From contig JAFLDL010000004.1 of assembly GCA_017302435.1 (NCBI GenBank), forward strand, positions 90,161 to 154,160: a DNA stretch of 64,000 bases, written 5' to 3'. Made by a program: the position numbers and the translations under genes. This document shows, piece after piece, positions 36,749 to 45,422 of this stretch. Every line of letters begins with the position of its first letter. Position 1 is the stretch's first letter. Source of the DNA: Candidatus Accumulibacter necessarius. Lineage in GTDB: Bacteria; Pseudomonadota; Gammaproteobacteria; Burkholderiales; Rhodocyclaceae. The notes below the pieces were generated by a model. The model saw only the letters and a list, made by a program, of their open reading frames with translations. It was not told the origin of the DNA and did no database searches.

Positions 36749-38227
36749 ATGAACGAGCACCCCACCCCCAGCCTGATGGTCCAGGGCTGCACTTCCGATG
36801 CTGGCAAGAGCATCCTGGTGACCGCACTATGCCGCATCCTGCGCCGCCGCGGCGTGCGCGTTGCGCCCTTCAAGCCGCAGAACATGGCGCTCAATTCGGC
36901 GGTCACCGTCGATGGTGGCGAGATCGGCCGCGCGCAGGCACTGCAGGCGCTCGCCGCCGGGCTGCCGGCACACTCCGATTTCAATCCGGTACTGCTGAAA
37001 CCGGCAACCGACCGACGGGCGCAGGTGATCATTCACGGCCAGGCGCTGCGCGACTTCGATGCCTGCGACTACCACGCCTACAAGCCGCGCGCGATGAAGG
37101 CCGTGCTCGAATCGTGGCAGCGCCTCTGTGCGCAGTACGAATGCCTGCTCGTCGAAGGCGCCGGCAGCCCCGCCGAAATCAATCTGCGCGACCGCGACAT
37201 CGCCAACATGGGTTTTGCCGAGGCGGTTGATTGCCCGGTCATCCTGATCGCCGACATTGATCGTGGCGGCGTCTTCGCGCATTTTTGCGGCACGCTCGAC
37301 CTCCTCTCGCCTTCCGAACAGGCGCGCGTCAAGGGCTTCGTGATCAACCGCTTTCGCGGCGACATCGCTCTCCTCGAGAGTGGCCTGCGCTGGCTGGAAG
37401 AGCGCACCGGCAAGCCGGTGCTGGGCGTGCTGCCCTATCTGCACGGTCTCTATCTCGATGCCGAGGACGCCCTGCCGCGCAAGGCGGAGGAAAAGGCGGC
37501 GACCAGCCTGCGGGTCATCGCGCCGGCCTACCCGCGAATCTCGAATCACAACGATCTCGACCCGCTGCGTTTCCACCCGGAAGTCGACTTTCGCTTCATC
37601 GGCCCAGCCGACCGGCCACCGCAGTGTGATCTGATCGTGCTGCCCGGATCAAAGGCGGTGCAGGCCGATCTCGCCTGGCTACGCGCTCAGGGCTGGGAGG
37701 AAGCCATCCGCCGCCACCTGCGCTACGGCGGCAAGCTGATCGGCATCTGCGGGGGCCTGCAGATGCTCGGCCGCCAGCTGCACGATCCGCTGGGGCTGGA
37801 AGGGCCTGCAGGCAGCACACCGGGATTGGGCTGGCTGGATTATGAAACGCAGCTGGCGACCGAAAAAAGACTGGAGAATGTCAGCGGTGAACTGCTGCTG
37901 CCGGAAGCGCCGGCGGTCGCCGGTTACCGCATCCACATGGGCGTCACCCGCGGCGCGGCCCTGCTGAAGCCGGCGGCCATCCTCGCCGGCGAGGCGGACG
38001 GCGCGCTGTCCGACGATGGCCAGATTCTCGCCACCTACTGCCATGGCCTGTTCGATTCACCGTCAGCGCTGTCGGCCTTGCTGGCCTGGGCCGGACACCG
38101 ACCGACGCAGCACTTCGACGCGCGCCGGCGCCGCGAACAGGATATCGAGCGACTCGCCGACGCCGTCGAGGCGAACCTCAATCTGCGCCCACTGGCCGCG
38201 TGGTTGCCGGCGCAGGCGATCGCCTGA
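36749..38227 (+). CDS. cobQ: Cobyric acid synthase
   Basis: A 492-residue glutamine-dependent amidotransferase that amidates four side chains of adenosylcobyrinic diamide. The N-terminal P-loop is [14 protein letters not shown]. The C-terminal class I glutaminase-like domain has the Cys nucleophile in [10 protein letters not shown] and the His in YCHGLFD. Length is standard. The gene heads the plus-strand part of the B12 cluster. Confidence 0.97.
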   Translation: MNEHPTPSLMVQGCTSDAGKSILVTALCRILRRRGVRVAPFKPQNMALNSAVTVDGGEIGRAQALQALAAGLPAHSDFNPVLLKPATDRRAQVIIHGQALRDFDACDYHAYKPRAMKAVLESWQRLCAQYECLLVEGAGSPAEINLRDRDIANMGFAEAVDCPVILIADIDRGGVFAHFCGTLDLLSPSEQARVKGFVINRFRGDIALLESGLRWLEERTGKPVLGVLPYLHGLYLDAEDALPRKAEEKAATSLRVIAPAYPRISNHNDLDPLRFHPEVDFRFIGPADRPPQCDLIVLPGSKAVQADLAWLRAQGWEEAIRRHLRYGGKLIGICGGLQMLGRQLHDPLGLEGPAGSTPGLGWLDYETQLATEKRLENVSGELLLPEAPAVAGYRIHMGVTRGAALLKPAAILAGEADGALSDDGQILATYCHGLFDSPSALSALLAWAGHRPTQHFDARRRREQDIERLADAVEANLNLRPLAAWLPAQAIA

Positions 38228-38309
38228 TGATCAATTCAGCACTTGTTCAGCAATGCCGGCGCTCCTGGCCCAGCCAGCGACCGCGCTGACCCGGGGAACC
38301 GCCGATCGC

Positions 38310-38774
38310 TCATTCGTCCGGCTCTTCGCCGCGCACCAGCAGCAGCGAAATCTGGCTCTTGCGGACCAGGCGCTCGGCGACGCTACCGACAAAGAAACGC
38401 TCGATTCCACGTCGCCCATGCGTACCGACGATCAGCAGATCGGCCTGCCATTCCGTCGCCGCATCGATCAGCATGTCCGATACATGCTTCTGCTCCGATT
38501 CGACGAGCCTGATTTCGACCTCGATCCCGGCCGCGCGCGCCGTTTCCGCCAGGCGGCCAAGAAGGCCCTGCGCACCCAGGCGCATGCGGGCCTCGGTCTT
38601 GCCGACGCTGTTCGGCAGCATCATCGCCACTTCGCGCTGCGCCAGAATCGTCTCGTCGACCGCATGACAGATCGCCATTTGCGCACCGGTACTCCTGGCG
38701 AGTTCGACCGCCGCCTTCATCACCTGGCTGGTCATGAAGCTCTCATCAACGGCAACCATGATTCGCTTGTACAT
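38310..38774 (-). CDS. Universal stress protein (UspA family)
   Basis: A 154-residue single Usp domain. The N-terminus is KRIMVAVDESFMTSQVM, and the ATP-binding motif G-2x-G-9x-G-S is present in GTHGRRGIERFFVGSVAERL. It is cytoplasmic and probably binds ATP. It lies between cobQ and cobU on the minus strand and interrupts the B12 set, with no functional link I can see. Start ATG 38774. Confidence 0.93.
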   Translation of the reverse strand: MYKRIMVAVDESFMTSQVMKAAVELARSTGAQMAICHAVDETILAQREVAMMLPNSVGKTEARMRLGAQGLLGRLAETARAAGIEVEIRLVESEQKHVSDMLIDAATEWQADLLIVGTHGRRGIERFFVGSVAERLVRKSQISLLLVRGEEPDE

Positions 38775-38854
38775 AGTTCTCGGATCCTCGTTCGGCAAAG
38801 TTGTCAGACAACCGCAAGAATAGCACTCATCGCCCCCGCCCGAGTACCTCGACA

Positions 38855-39400
38855 CTACTTCAGCGTAAGCGGCAGACCCGCCGCCACCAGCGTCACCCGT
38901 TCGCACACCGCCGCCACCCGTTGGTTCAGCCGCCCCTGCTCATCGGCAAACAGCCGCGCGACCGCCGCCATCGGCACGATACCCCAACCGACCTCGTTCG
39001 AGACCAGGATGACCCGCCCCGGCAGTTGCGGCAGAAGGTCGATCAATGCCTGCGTCGAACCGGCCAGCCGCGGGCAGCGCAACGGCTCCCCGGCTTCGGC
39101 CTGGCTGACCGCTTCGCCGGCAAACAGAAGATTCGACAACCACAGCGTCAGGCAGTCAACCAGCAGACAGACCTCGGGCGCCGCATGTCGACGCAAGGCA
39201 GCGGCCAGATCGAGCGGCTCGACGACCAGTCCCCACTCCCGACAACGCCGCGCCTGATGGTGTTCGATGCGTCTTGACATCTCGGCGTCGAGCGCCTGTG
39301 CGGTCGCCACATAAACGACGTGCAGTCCGCTCTCGCTCGCCCGGCGCTCGGCCAGCAGGCTCTTGCCCGAACGCGCGCCGCCAATGATCAGTTCTCGCAT
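38855..39400 (-). CDS. cobU: Bifunctional adenosylcobinamide kinase / guanylyltransferase
   Basis: A 181-residue CobU. The P-loop GGARSGKSLLAERRA is at residues 7-21. The GMP-acceptor histidine region is SRRIEHHQARR, and LLVDCLTLWLSNLL carries the Walker B. It phosphorylates adenosylcobinamide and adds GMP to activate the nucleotide loop. The start ATG 39400 gives the normal N-terminus. It is divergent from cobT (65 bp between starts). Confidence 0.96.
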   Translation of the reverse strand: MRELIIGGARSGKSLLAERRASESGLHVVYVATAQALDAEMSRRIEHHQARRCREWGLVVEPLDLAAALRRHAAPEVCLLVDCLTLWLSNLLFAGEAVSQAEAGEPLRCPRLAGSTQALIDLLPQLPGRVILVSNEVGWGIVPMAAVARLFADEQGRLNQRVAAVCERVTLVAAGLPLTLK

Positions 39401-39465
39401 GCCGCGAAGCTTAGCATGGCCGGTGATGGGTATAATCGGCGCCTTTGTCCCCGACAGGTCACCGC

Positions 39466-40500
39466 ATGCACTTTTCCATCGAGCCAACTGCTGCCGTCCC
39501 AGGCCTGCAGGCCCGGATCGACAGCAAGACCAAGCCGCCCGGTTCGCTCGGCCAGCTTGAACGCCTGGCACTGCAGATCGGCCAGGTGCAGCAGTCGCTG
39601 ACGCCAAGCCTCGACCATCCTCGGCTGCTGGTCTTCGCCGGCGACCACGGTGCCGCCCGCGCCGGCGTTTCGGCCTATCCACAGGAGGTGACCTGGCAGA
39701 TGGTCGAGAACTTCCTCTCCGGTGGCGCGGCAATCAACGTCTTCGCCCGCCTGAACGGCCTCGAACTGCAGGTGATCGACGCCGGCGTGGCGCACGACTT
39801 CGGCGCCCGCCAGGGTCTCGTCGACGCCAAGATCGCTTTCGGGACGCGCAGCTACCTCGAACAGGCCGCGATGAGCAGCGCCGAGCGCGACGCCGCCCTG
39901 GTCCGTGGCGCGGCCATCGTTCACGCCCTGGCCGAACAGGGCTGCCGGGTGATCGGCTTCGGCGAGATGGGGATCGGCAATACCGCCGCCGCCGCGCTGC
40001 TGACCCATTGCCTGACCGGCACGCCATTGGTGGACTGCGTCGGACGAGGGACCGGCCTCGACGATGCCGGACTGGCGCGCAAGCAGGCACTGCTGGCGCA
40101 AGCTGCGCGGCGAGCGGCGCTTGCGCCCGATGCCGATGCCTTGAGCGTACTCGCCGAATTCGGCGGCTTCGAAATCGCGATGATGAGCGGCGCCATGCTC
40201 GCCGCTGCCGAGCGGGGCCTGCTGCTGCTGATCGATGGCTTCATCGTCACCTCGGCGCTGCTCGTCGCCGCCCGTCTCGCACCTGCGATTTGCGACTACT
40301 GCGTCTTCTGCCATCGCTCTGCCGAACCCGGCCATCTGGCCCAACTGCGCGCACTGAATGCCGAACCCCTGCTCGATCTCGGCTTGCGCCTCGGCGAGGG
40401 AACCGGCGCCGCTCTCGCCTGGCCGCTGGTGCGCGCCGCTGCCGCTTTCCTAAACGAGATGGCCAGCTTCGAGTCAGCCGGCGTCAGCAGCCAGTCCTGA
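39466..40500 (+). CDS. cobT: Nicotinate-nucleotide--dimethylbenzimidazole phosphoribosyltransferase
   Basis: A 344-residue CobT that makes alpha-ribazole phosphate for the lower ligand of B12. The motifs [44 protein letters not shown] and the C-terminal [19 protein letters not shown] (with the catalytic Glu) are all present. A TATAAT box at 39431-39436 lies ~30 bases before the ATG, with no good -35 box. With cobU it forms a divergent pair; cobS and cobC are not in the window. Confidence 0.96.
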   Translation: MHFSIEPTAAVPGLQARIDSKTKPPGSLGQLERLALQIGQVQQSLTPSLDHPRLLVFAGDHGAARAGVSAYPQEVTWQMVENFLSGGAAINVFARLNGLELQVIDAGVAHDFGARQGLVDAKIAFGTRSYLEQAAMSSAERDAALVRGAAIVHALAEQGCRVIGFGEMGIGNTAAAALLTHCLTGTPLVDCVGRGTGLDDAGLARKQALLAQAARRAALAPDADALSVLAEFGGFEIAMMSGAMLAAAERGLLLLIDGFIVTSALLVAARLAPAICDYCVFCHRSAEPGHLAQLRALNAEPLLDLGLRLGEGTGAALAWPLVRAAAAFLNEMASFESAGVSSQS

Positions 40501-40594
40501 ACAGCGAACGCGGACCCTTGCCCGGATCGCGTGCCCGGATCGTTTTTCAGGCAGCCTTCGCGACTCTTCCCATCACCACCCCAAAGGAGCAGAC

Positions 40595-40915
40595 ATGCTG
40601 ATCACCACCACTGCCAACATCGAAGGCAAGCGCATCACGCGCTATTACGGCCTCGTCGCCGGCGAGGCGATTCTCGGCGCCAATGTCTTCAAGGACATGT
40701 TCGCCGGCATTCGCGATCTCGTCGGTGGCAGGTCAGGCACCTACGAAAAGGAACTGCAGCGCGCGCGCGACATCGCGCTCAAGGAACTCGAGGAACGGGC
40801 GCAGGAACTCGGAGCGAACGCAGTGGTTGGCGTGGACCTCGACTACGAGGTTCTCGGCGAGAAGAACGGCATGCTCATGGTTTCGGCGAGCGGCACGGCT
40901 GTCGTCGTGGAGTAG
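40595..40915 (+). CDS. YbjQ family (heavy-metal-binding-like) protein
   Basis: A 106-residue small protein of the YbjQ/UPF0145 family. Typical features are [22 protein letters not shown] at the N-terminus, a charged helix ([20 protein letters not shown]) and a C-terminal strand ending in SASGTAVVV. It probably assembles as a pentamer; metal binding is only a database annotation for the family. AAAGGAG precedes the ATG. Confidence 0.9.
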   Translation: MLITTTANIEGKRITRYYGLVAGEAILGANVFKDMFAGIRDLVGGRSGTYEKELQRARDIALKELEERAQELGANAVVGVDLDYEVLGEKNGMLMVSASGTAVVVE

Positions 40916-41028
40916 ACAGACCCTGGGTCACCCCGCACGGCCTGACCCAGGATCCGGCGGCACAACTGACGGAAGAGGACAGCATTCCCCGCTCCCCGCG
41001 AGCACATCGCGATGACCGCGCAGCCAGA

Positions 41029-41841
41029 TTACGCGACGCGCCAACGACGGGCAACGAGAGCGGCCAGGGCGGGTAGTGCAAGCAGCAAGGTTCCCGGCTC
41101 GGGCAACTCAGGCGGCGACGTGATATCCAGTGTGGTCGTGATGGCGAAGTTCGACTGCGAGGTGTGCCGCTCGGCGAAGAAGATGTCGAGGTCGTAAGGG
41201 GTGCCGGCCACCAGGCCCAGGTTCTTCAAGTCTTGCGCAGTGAAGCTCTTGGTTGCCGCACCGTGAACGCCGCCAAGGTCCAGGACCAGCTTGCCGTCGA
41301 CAAACACCCAGAGGTCATCGTCACCGGTAAAGGTAAAACTCTTGTTCGGTCCCAAGGCAGGATCGCTGAACGCCAGCTGTCCTTCGAGCTGCATGGTGAA
41401 GTGGTAGTTGTGCGAGCGGCCCTGATCGCCGTACAGCTGGCCGTCGATCGGGAAGAAAGCGTTGTTGCTGTAGGTATAGGTTCCCGCCGGCCCCTCGGTC
41501 AGGAGAAGCGAGGTCGGCTTCGAGAGATTGAACCCCGGGGTGTCGACGTACCACTTGGCAAAGTTCGCTGCCGTAGAGGCACCGGCGACGATGTTCGCAC
41601 CGGCGGTCGGCAAGCCTCCGCTGAGGGTTGACGCCACCATGCCAGTGACCACGCCGGGGATGGCTCCTTCGAAGTCCGACAATTGCGTACAACTGTTGGC
41701 GATGCCCGGCGCACAGAAATCGCGAATCGTCCCGGTCAGCGTCACGTCGGCGGCCATGGCCGAAGCGCTGCAACCAAGGCCCAAGAGCGCCAGGACCGGC
41801 AGCAGGCTTGTCCCACGACGGGATTGTTTCTGGTAGTTCAT
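41029..41841 (-). CDS. Fibro-slime domain PEP-CTERM surface protein
   Basis: 270 residues. A Sec signal peptide covers ~1-31 (LLPVLALLGLGCSASAMAAD). The middle is a fibro-slime/PA14-like domain (TFTGDDDLWVFVDGKLVLDLG and DIFFAERHTSQSNFAI). The C-terminus is a PEP-CTERM sorting tail: LPEPGTLLLALPALAALVARR, i.e. PEP motif, hydrophobic helix and Arg cluster. Exosortase should cleave it and deliver the protein to the cell surface or EPS matrix. AGGAG precedes ATG 41841. A sigma-54-type promoter lies ~117-132 bp upstream of the start. Confidence 0.92.
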   Translation of the reverse strand: MNYQKQSRRGTSLLPVLALLGLGCSASAMAADVTLTGTIRDFCAPGIANSCTQLSDFEGAIPGVVTGMVASTLSGGLPTAGANIVAGASTAANFAKWYVDTPGFNLSKPTSLLLTEGPAGTYTYSNNAFFPIDGQLYGDQGRSHNYHFTMQLEGQLAFSDPALGPNKSFTFTGDDDLWVFVDGKLVLDLGGVHGAATKSFTAQDLKNLGLVAGTPYDLDIFFAERHTSQSNFAITTTLDITSPPELPEPGTLLLALPALAALVARRWRVA

Positions 41842-41955
41842 TTCATATTCTCCTGAGGAATTGGACAAAGAGGCAGGGACCAAAACGGCGCTTGATACAA
41901 CCACGAGGCAAGCGCCCGGCGGGTCACACGACGATTAGGCTACCCTGACCGGAAT

Positions 41956-41973
41956 AAGCATAATTGATGCCAA
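41956..41973 (-). promoter_or_regulatory. Putative sigma-54 (RpoN) promoter of the PEP-CTERM gene
   Basis: On the minus strand the sequence reads TTGGCATCAATTATGCTT. The -24 GG (41971-41970) and -12 GC (41959-41958) are exactly ten bases apart, the invariant RpoN spacing, in a TGGCA-N8-GC context. Transcription would start near 41946, about 105 bases before the ATG. PEP-CTERM genes in other betaproteobacteria are known to use PrsK/PrsR with RpoN. Confidence 0.72.
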
Positions 41974-41999
41974 TCCCTGGAGAACAGGAAAAAAGTCTC

Positions 42000-42079
42000 A
42001 ATCTTACAAATTGTTAGAGAATTTACCGGGAGTCCCCCGCGCACCTCGCCAACGCCAGGCGCCCTGCATCTGTAAGATT
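42000..42079. promoter_or_regulatory. Paired 9-bp inverted repeat upstream of the sigma-54 promoter (candidate activator site)
   Basis: AATCTTACA at 42000-42008 and its exact complement TGTAAGATT at 42071-42079 are 62 bases apart, in an AT-rich stretch of a GC-rich genome. They lie ~30 to ~110 bases upstream of the -24 box, where a sigma-54 enhancer-binding protein would sit. PrsR is the likely candidate by inference. Confidence 0.5.
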
Positions 42080-42216
42080 TATTGACAGTTGCTTGCTGCC
42101 TGCGGACATCAGGCCGACCCTGCTCGCCCGGCGGAAAAAGCGGCGCTGACCTGGGCTTGCGCTATCGGCGGATAGTCAGGAAAACCTGTGGGCAGCGTTC
42201 ATGCCGGCCGTTTGCG

Positions 42217-43464
42217 TCACAGTAGCATCGCGACGACACTGCCGCAGGAGAGCGTCGCCAGGGTGCCTGAAACCAGCGTCCAAGGGCCGAGCTGGACGAT
42301 TTCGCGCCGACGTTCCGGCGCGATGGCGCACATGCCGCCGAGAAGAATGCCGAGACTTCCCAGATTGGCGAAACCGCACAGGGCATAGGTCATGATGACC
42401 TTGCTGCGCGGCGTCAGCACGTCCTCGGAAAGTCGCGCCATGTCGAGGTAAGCGATCAACTCGTTGAGGACTGTCTTGGTCCCCAGCAGCGAGCCAGCAA
42501 CAGCGGATTCGGCCCAGGGAATGCCGGCCATCCAGGCAAAGGGCGCCATCAGCCAGCCCAGCAGGCGTTGCAGAGACAAGGGAACAGCGTCTACCGTCGG
42601 CAACAGGCCAAGCACCTGATTCGTCAGGCTGACCATCGCCACCAGGACAATCAGCATGGCGGCGATGTTGATCAACAGGGTGGCGCCTTCGCCGGTTCCA
42701 CGGGTAATGGCCTCCATGGTGCTGTGATCGGTCGGTGGCAGCTGCAGGTGCTGCCCGGTCGCCGGACCTTCGGGGGGCACCAGAATGACGGCAAATACGA
42801 TCGCCGCGGGCGCGCTGATGAACGAGGCTGCCAGGATGTGACCCAGCGCATCGGGCACCACCGGGCCGAGAATGCTGGCGTACAAAGCCATCACCGTGCC
42901 TGCGACGCCAGCCATGCCACCGCTGAGGATGATGAACATCTCGCCACGACTGACGCTCGCCAAGTAGGGACGGATCAGCAAGGGCGCTTCCACCATGCCG
43001 ACGAACACATTGGCCGCGGTTGACATGCCAACCGCGCCACCGACGCCCAGCGTTCTCTCGAGCAACACCGAGAAGCCCCTGACCAGCCAGGGCAAGACAC
43101 GCCAGTGATAAAGCACCGCCGACAGCGCACTCATCACCAGCACCACCGGCAGGGCCTGAAAGGCGAGGACAAAACTGCTTCCAGGAACGGTTTCTGCGTA
43201 GGGCAGCGACGCCCCGCCGAGGAAGCCAAACACCAGCCGGGTGCCTTCGCGGGTAGCTGCGGCAATCGCCAGTAGCGCGTCGTTGCCTGCCGCGAAAATC
43301 TCTCGCGCGCCGGGCAAGCGGAAGATCAGCAACGCCAGTGCCAACTGCAGGCCGATTCCGCCAAGGACCGTCCGCCAGGGAATGGCGCGCCGTCCGGACG
43401 AGAGGGTCCACGCCAGGCCAAAGAGCAAGAGGTAGCCGACGACGGCCTGCAGAAGCGGATTCAC
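42217..43464 (-). CDS. Concentrative nucleoside transporter (NupC/CNT family)
   Basis: A 415-residue membrane transporter with about eight to ten helices. The family signatures are present: GTRLVFGFLGGA with PYAETVPGSSFVLAFQALPVV, then MSTAANVFVGMVEAPLLIRPYL, then GTKTVLNELIAYLDMARL near the C-terminus. It imports nucleosides with a cation gradient across the inner membrane. Specificity cannot be read from the sequence. It lies upstream of the PEP-CTERM gene on the same strand but 375 bp apart. Confidence 0.94.
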   Translation of the reverse strand: MNPLLQAVVGYLLLFGLAWTLSSGRRAIPWRTVLGGIGLQLALALLIFRLPGAREIFAAGNDALLAIAAATREGTRLVFGFLGGASLPYAETVPGSSFVLAFQALPVVLVMSALSAVLYHWRVLPWLVRGFSVLLERTLGVGGAVGMSTAANVFVGMVEAPLLIRPYLASVSRGEMFIILSGGMAGVAGTVMALYASILGPVVPDALGHILAASFISAPAAIVFAVILVPPEGPATGQHLQLPPTDHSTMEAITRGTGEGATLLINIAAMLIVLVAMVSLTNQVLGLLPTVDAVPLSLQRLLGWLMAPFAWMAGIPWAESAVAGSLLGTKTVLNELIAYLDMARLSEDVLTPRSKVIMTYALCGFANLGSLGILLGGMCAIAPERRREIVQLGPWTLVSGTLATLSCGSVVAMLL

Positions 43465-43592
43465 TGCTCGGTCTCCACCAACCCATCGATTAGCACGGCC
43501 ATGGCAACCGCCTCGCCGGAGGCTTCACTCACCCTTGCGGTCTGTTCGTCGGCCAGCAGCATCGCAGCAGTCGACCGGGTCGCTGCCGGCGC

Positions 43593-43997
43593 CTACTTTC
43601 CCGTCCGGGAGCGCCGGTCGACCGGCTTCCCCACCCGCTCGAACTCGGGCCGGATTCGACTGGCGCTCTGATAGCCCGGCTGGATTTCTGCTTCCGGCGT
43701 GGGCGGAACGTCGCGCGGCTGGACCGGCGCGGCGAACGCCGGCTTGTCCGGGGCAAAGCGCGCGCCGTAGTTGCGCTCGTAGCGATCGAGAAAACGTCGC
43801 ATCTGTTCGTAGTCCGAGCAATTGCGGGGGGAAAGGCAAGGACCGAACGAATCGTAGATGGTCCAAGGCGGCACCACCGTACCGTAGGGAGCGAACCAGG
43901 GGCCGACGACCACCTCGCCACCGACAACATAGCTCGCTGCAGTGGCCTCAAGGGCGATGCAGGTGTAGGCAGCAGCAAGAAGGAAGTAGGCGCGCAC
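43593..43997 (-). CDS. Uncharacterised small secreted protein
   Basis: 134 residues with a Sec signal peptide (MRAYFLLAAAYTCIALEATA, cut near 20). The mature part is rich in Pro, Tyr and Arg, with a two-Cys segment (GPCLSPRNCSDYEQMRRFLDRY) that could form a disulfide. No known domain. The C-terminal third is probably disordered. Function unknown. Confidence 0.7.
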   Translation of the reverse strand: MRAYFLLAAAYTCIALEATAASYVVGGEVVVGPWFAPYGTVVPPWTIYDSFGPCLSPRNCSDYEQMRRFLDRYERNYGARFAPDKPAFAAPVQPRDVPPTPEAEIQPGYQSASRIRPEFERVGKPVDRRSRTGK

Positions 43998-44257
43998 GGT
44001 AGTTCAGTGTAACACCGGCCGAGCGCGCGCTTGCCGGGAAGTGATCACCGCCCCGGCAACTGGCACGCCGCATCCTGCACGCCTGTGGCATGCCGAGCCA
44101 GCAGCGATCAGTCCACATGATCGGGAAGTTCTCCAGATCATCGGGCAATTTCGGGCGGATTGGTGGTAAAATTTATAGTTGATCGACGTACCAGCCGGTC
44201 AACCATTTAGCTATTGGCTCGTTGTACTCATTTTTATTGTCGATAAGGAACCCCATC

Positions 44258-44593
44258 ATGAAGAACTCCCTCCTCGTTGCTGCGCTGATCGCTCTTGCCG
44301 TTACCGCCTGTGGCAAGAAGGAAGAAGCCAAGCCAGCCGCCGCTCCGGCTGCTCCTCCGGCTGCTGCCGCGCCGGCCGCTGCGCCTGCCGCTGCTGCTGC
44401 CGCCACCGATGCCGCCAAGGCGTCCGAGAAGGCCGCTGGCACGGCTGCCGATGCCGCCAAGGATGCCGCCAAGCCGGCAGAAGCCGCCGCCGCCGCCGCT
44501 GACAAGGCCAAGGAAGCTGCTGGCGCCGCTACCGATGCCGCGAAAGCTGCCAGTACGGCTGCTGACGCCGCCAAGGACGCAATGAAGAAGTAA
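44258..44593 (+). CDS. Ala/Lys-rich low-complexity lipoprotein
   Basis: 111 residues. A type II signal peptide (MKNSLLVAALIALAVTACGKK) has the lipobox Cys at 18. Next comes an Ala/Pro-rich linker (~25-48), then a helical Ala-Asp-Lys repeat of heptad-like units (AADAAKDAAKPAEAA, ADKAKEAAGAATDAAKAAST) to the end. It resembles small Lpp/late-embryogenesis-like periplasmic proteins, probably a membrane-tethered amphipathic helix. AAGGA precedes the ATG. A strong terminator follows. The 260-bp upstream gap is locally AT-rich (around 44160-44180, TATAGT at 44174) and probably holds its promoter. Confidence 0.85.
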   Translation: MKNSLLVAALIALAVTACGKKEEAKPAAAPAAPPAAAAPAAAPAAAAAATDAAKASEKAAGTAADAAKDAAKPAEAAAAAADKAKEAAGAATDAAKAASTAADAAKDAMKK

Positions 44594-44611
44594 TCTTCTT
44601 CCAGGAATCAC

Positions 44612-44640
44612 AAAAAAGCCGGCTCACGCCGGCTTTTTTG
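44612..44640. terminator. Bidirectional intrinsic terminator after the lipoprotein gene
   Basis: AAAAAAGCCGGC and GCCGGCTTTTTT form a perfect stem with a TCAC loop, flanked by A- and T-tracts. It ends the lipoprotein transcript and also lies past the stop of the convergent MBL hydrolase gene. Confidence 0.93.
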
Positions 44641-44651
44641 TGGGCGAAGGA

Positions 44652-45422
44652 TCAACGCAACTGCCGCCAGTCGAACCCGCCGTCCTGGTCGGCAACCCCG
44701 ATCCAGTCCTCGCTGCAGCCCAATGCCGATGCGAGAGCCCTTGCCGCCAGCTCCGGCCGGTTGTTCTCCTGGCTCAAATGCGCGGCAAGGACATGCTGTA
44801 GCCGCCTGGTGTCGATCTGTCTCAACAGTGCCTCCGCCTGCTCGTTCTCCAGATGGCCAAAGCGCCCACCGATCCGTCGTTTGAGTGATGCCGGATAGCG
44901 CGACGCCGCGAGCAGCGCGTGATCGTGGTTGCACTCCAGGACCAGGCCATCGCAGGCGCGCAGAGTATCGACAATGTGCGGCGTGATTGTGCCGGTATCG
45001 GTGAGCACGCCAAGCCGGCGCACGCCGTCGCTGAACGCAAACTGCACCGGTTCGCGGGCGTCGTGGGGCACTGGAAACGGCTGCACCTGAAGGCTGCCAA
45101 TCGCAAAAGGCGTATGTCCGTCGATCAGACGGCACTCGGGCAAGGAAGCACTTGCGCGCGGAGCGGCGGCATGGGTGCCGTGCGTGAGATAGACCGTCAG
45201 CCGATGACGACGGGCAAAGGCGAAAACACCGCCGACGTGATCGCCGTGCTCGTGCGTCACCACGATCGCGGTCAACTCATCGGGCGCCATACCGAGTCTG
45301 GCCAGCCTCGCTGTTGCCTCACGGCTCGAGAAACCACAATCCAGCAGCACCCTGGTCTCGCCGGCATCGACAATCAGCGCGTTGCCCTGACTGCCGCTGC
45401 CCAACGAGGCGAAGCGGATCAC
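44652..45422 (-). CDS. MBL-fold metallohydrolase (YycJ/WalJ-like)
   Basis: A 256-residue metallo-beta-lactamase-fold enzyme. The metal motif HxHxDH is in VVTHEHGDHVGG, with later histidines in FPVPHDA, LECNHDH and LAAHLSQENN. The start is GTG 45422, whose last bases overlap the bamC stop (GTGA), indicating coupling. YycJ-type proteins are 5'-3' DNA exonucleases in Firmicutes; in proteobacteria the role is not established. No signal peptide. Confidence 0.88.
   Translation of the reverse strand: MIRFASLGSGSQGNALIVDAGETRVLLDCGFSSREATARLARLGMAPDELTAIVVTHEHGDHVGGVFAFARRHRLTVYLTHGTHAAAPRASASLPECRLIDGHTPFAIGSLQVQPFPVPHDAREPVQFAFSDGVRRLGVLTDTGTITPHIVDTLRACDGLVLECNHDHALLAASRYPASLKRRIGGRFGHLENEQAEALLRQIDTRRLQHVLAAHLSQENNRPELAARALASALGCSEDWIGVADQDGGFDWRQLR

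Noticed and set aside
40916-41028. Possible small gene after the YbjQ-type gene
   Set aside because: Only short frames without RBS or family likeness.
43998-44257. Additional gene between the secreted protein and lipoprotein genes
   Set aside because: No frame with start, RBS and plausible protein; it looks like promoter DNA, AT-rich near 44160-44180.
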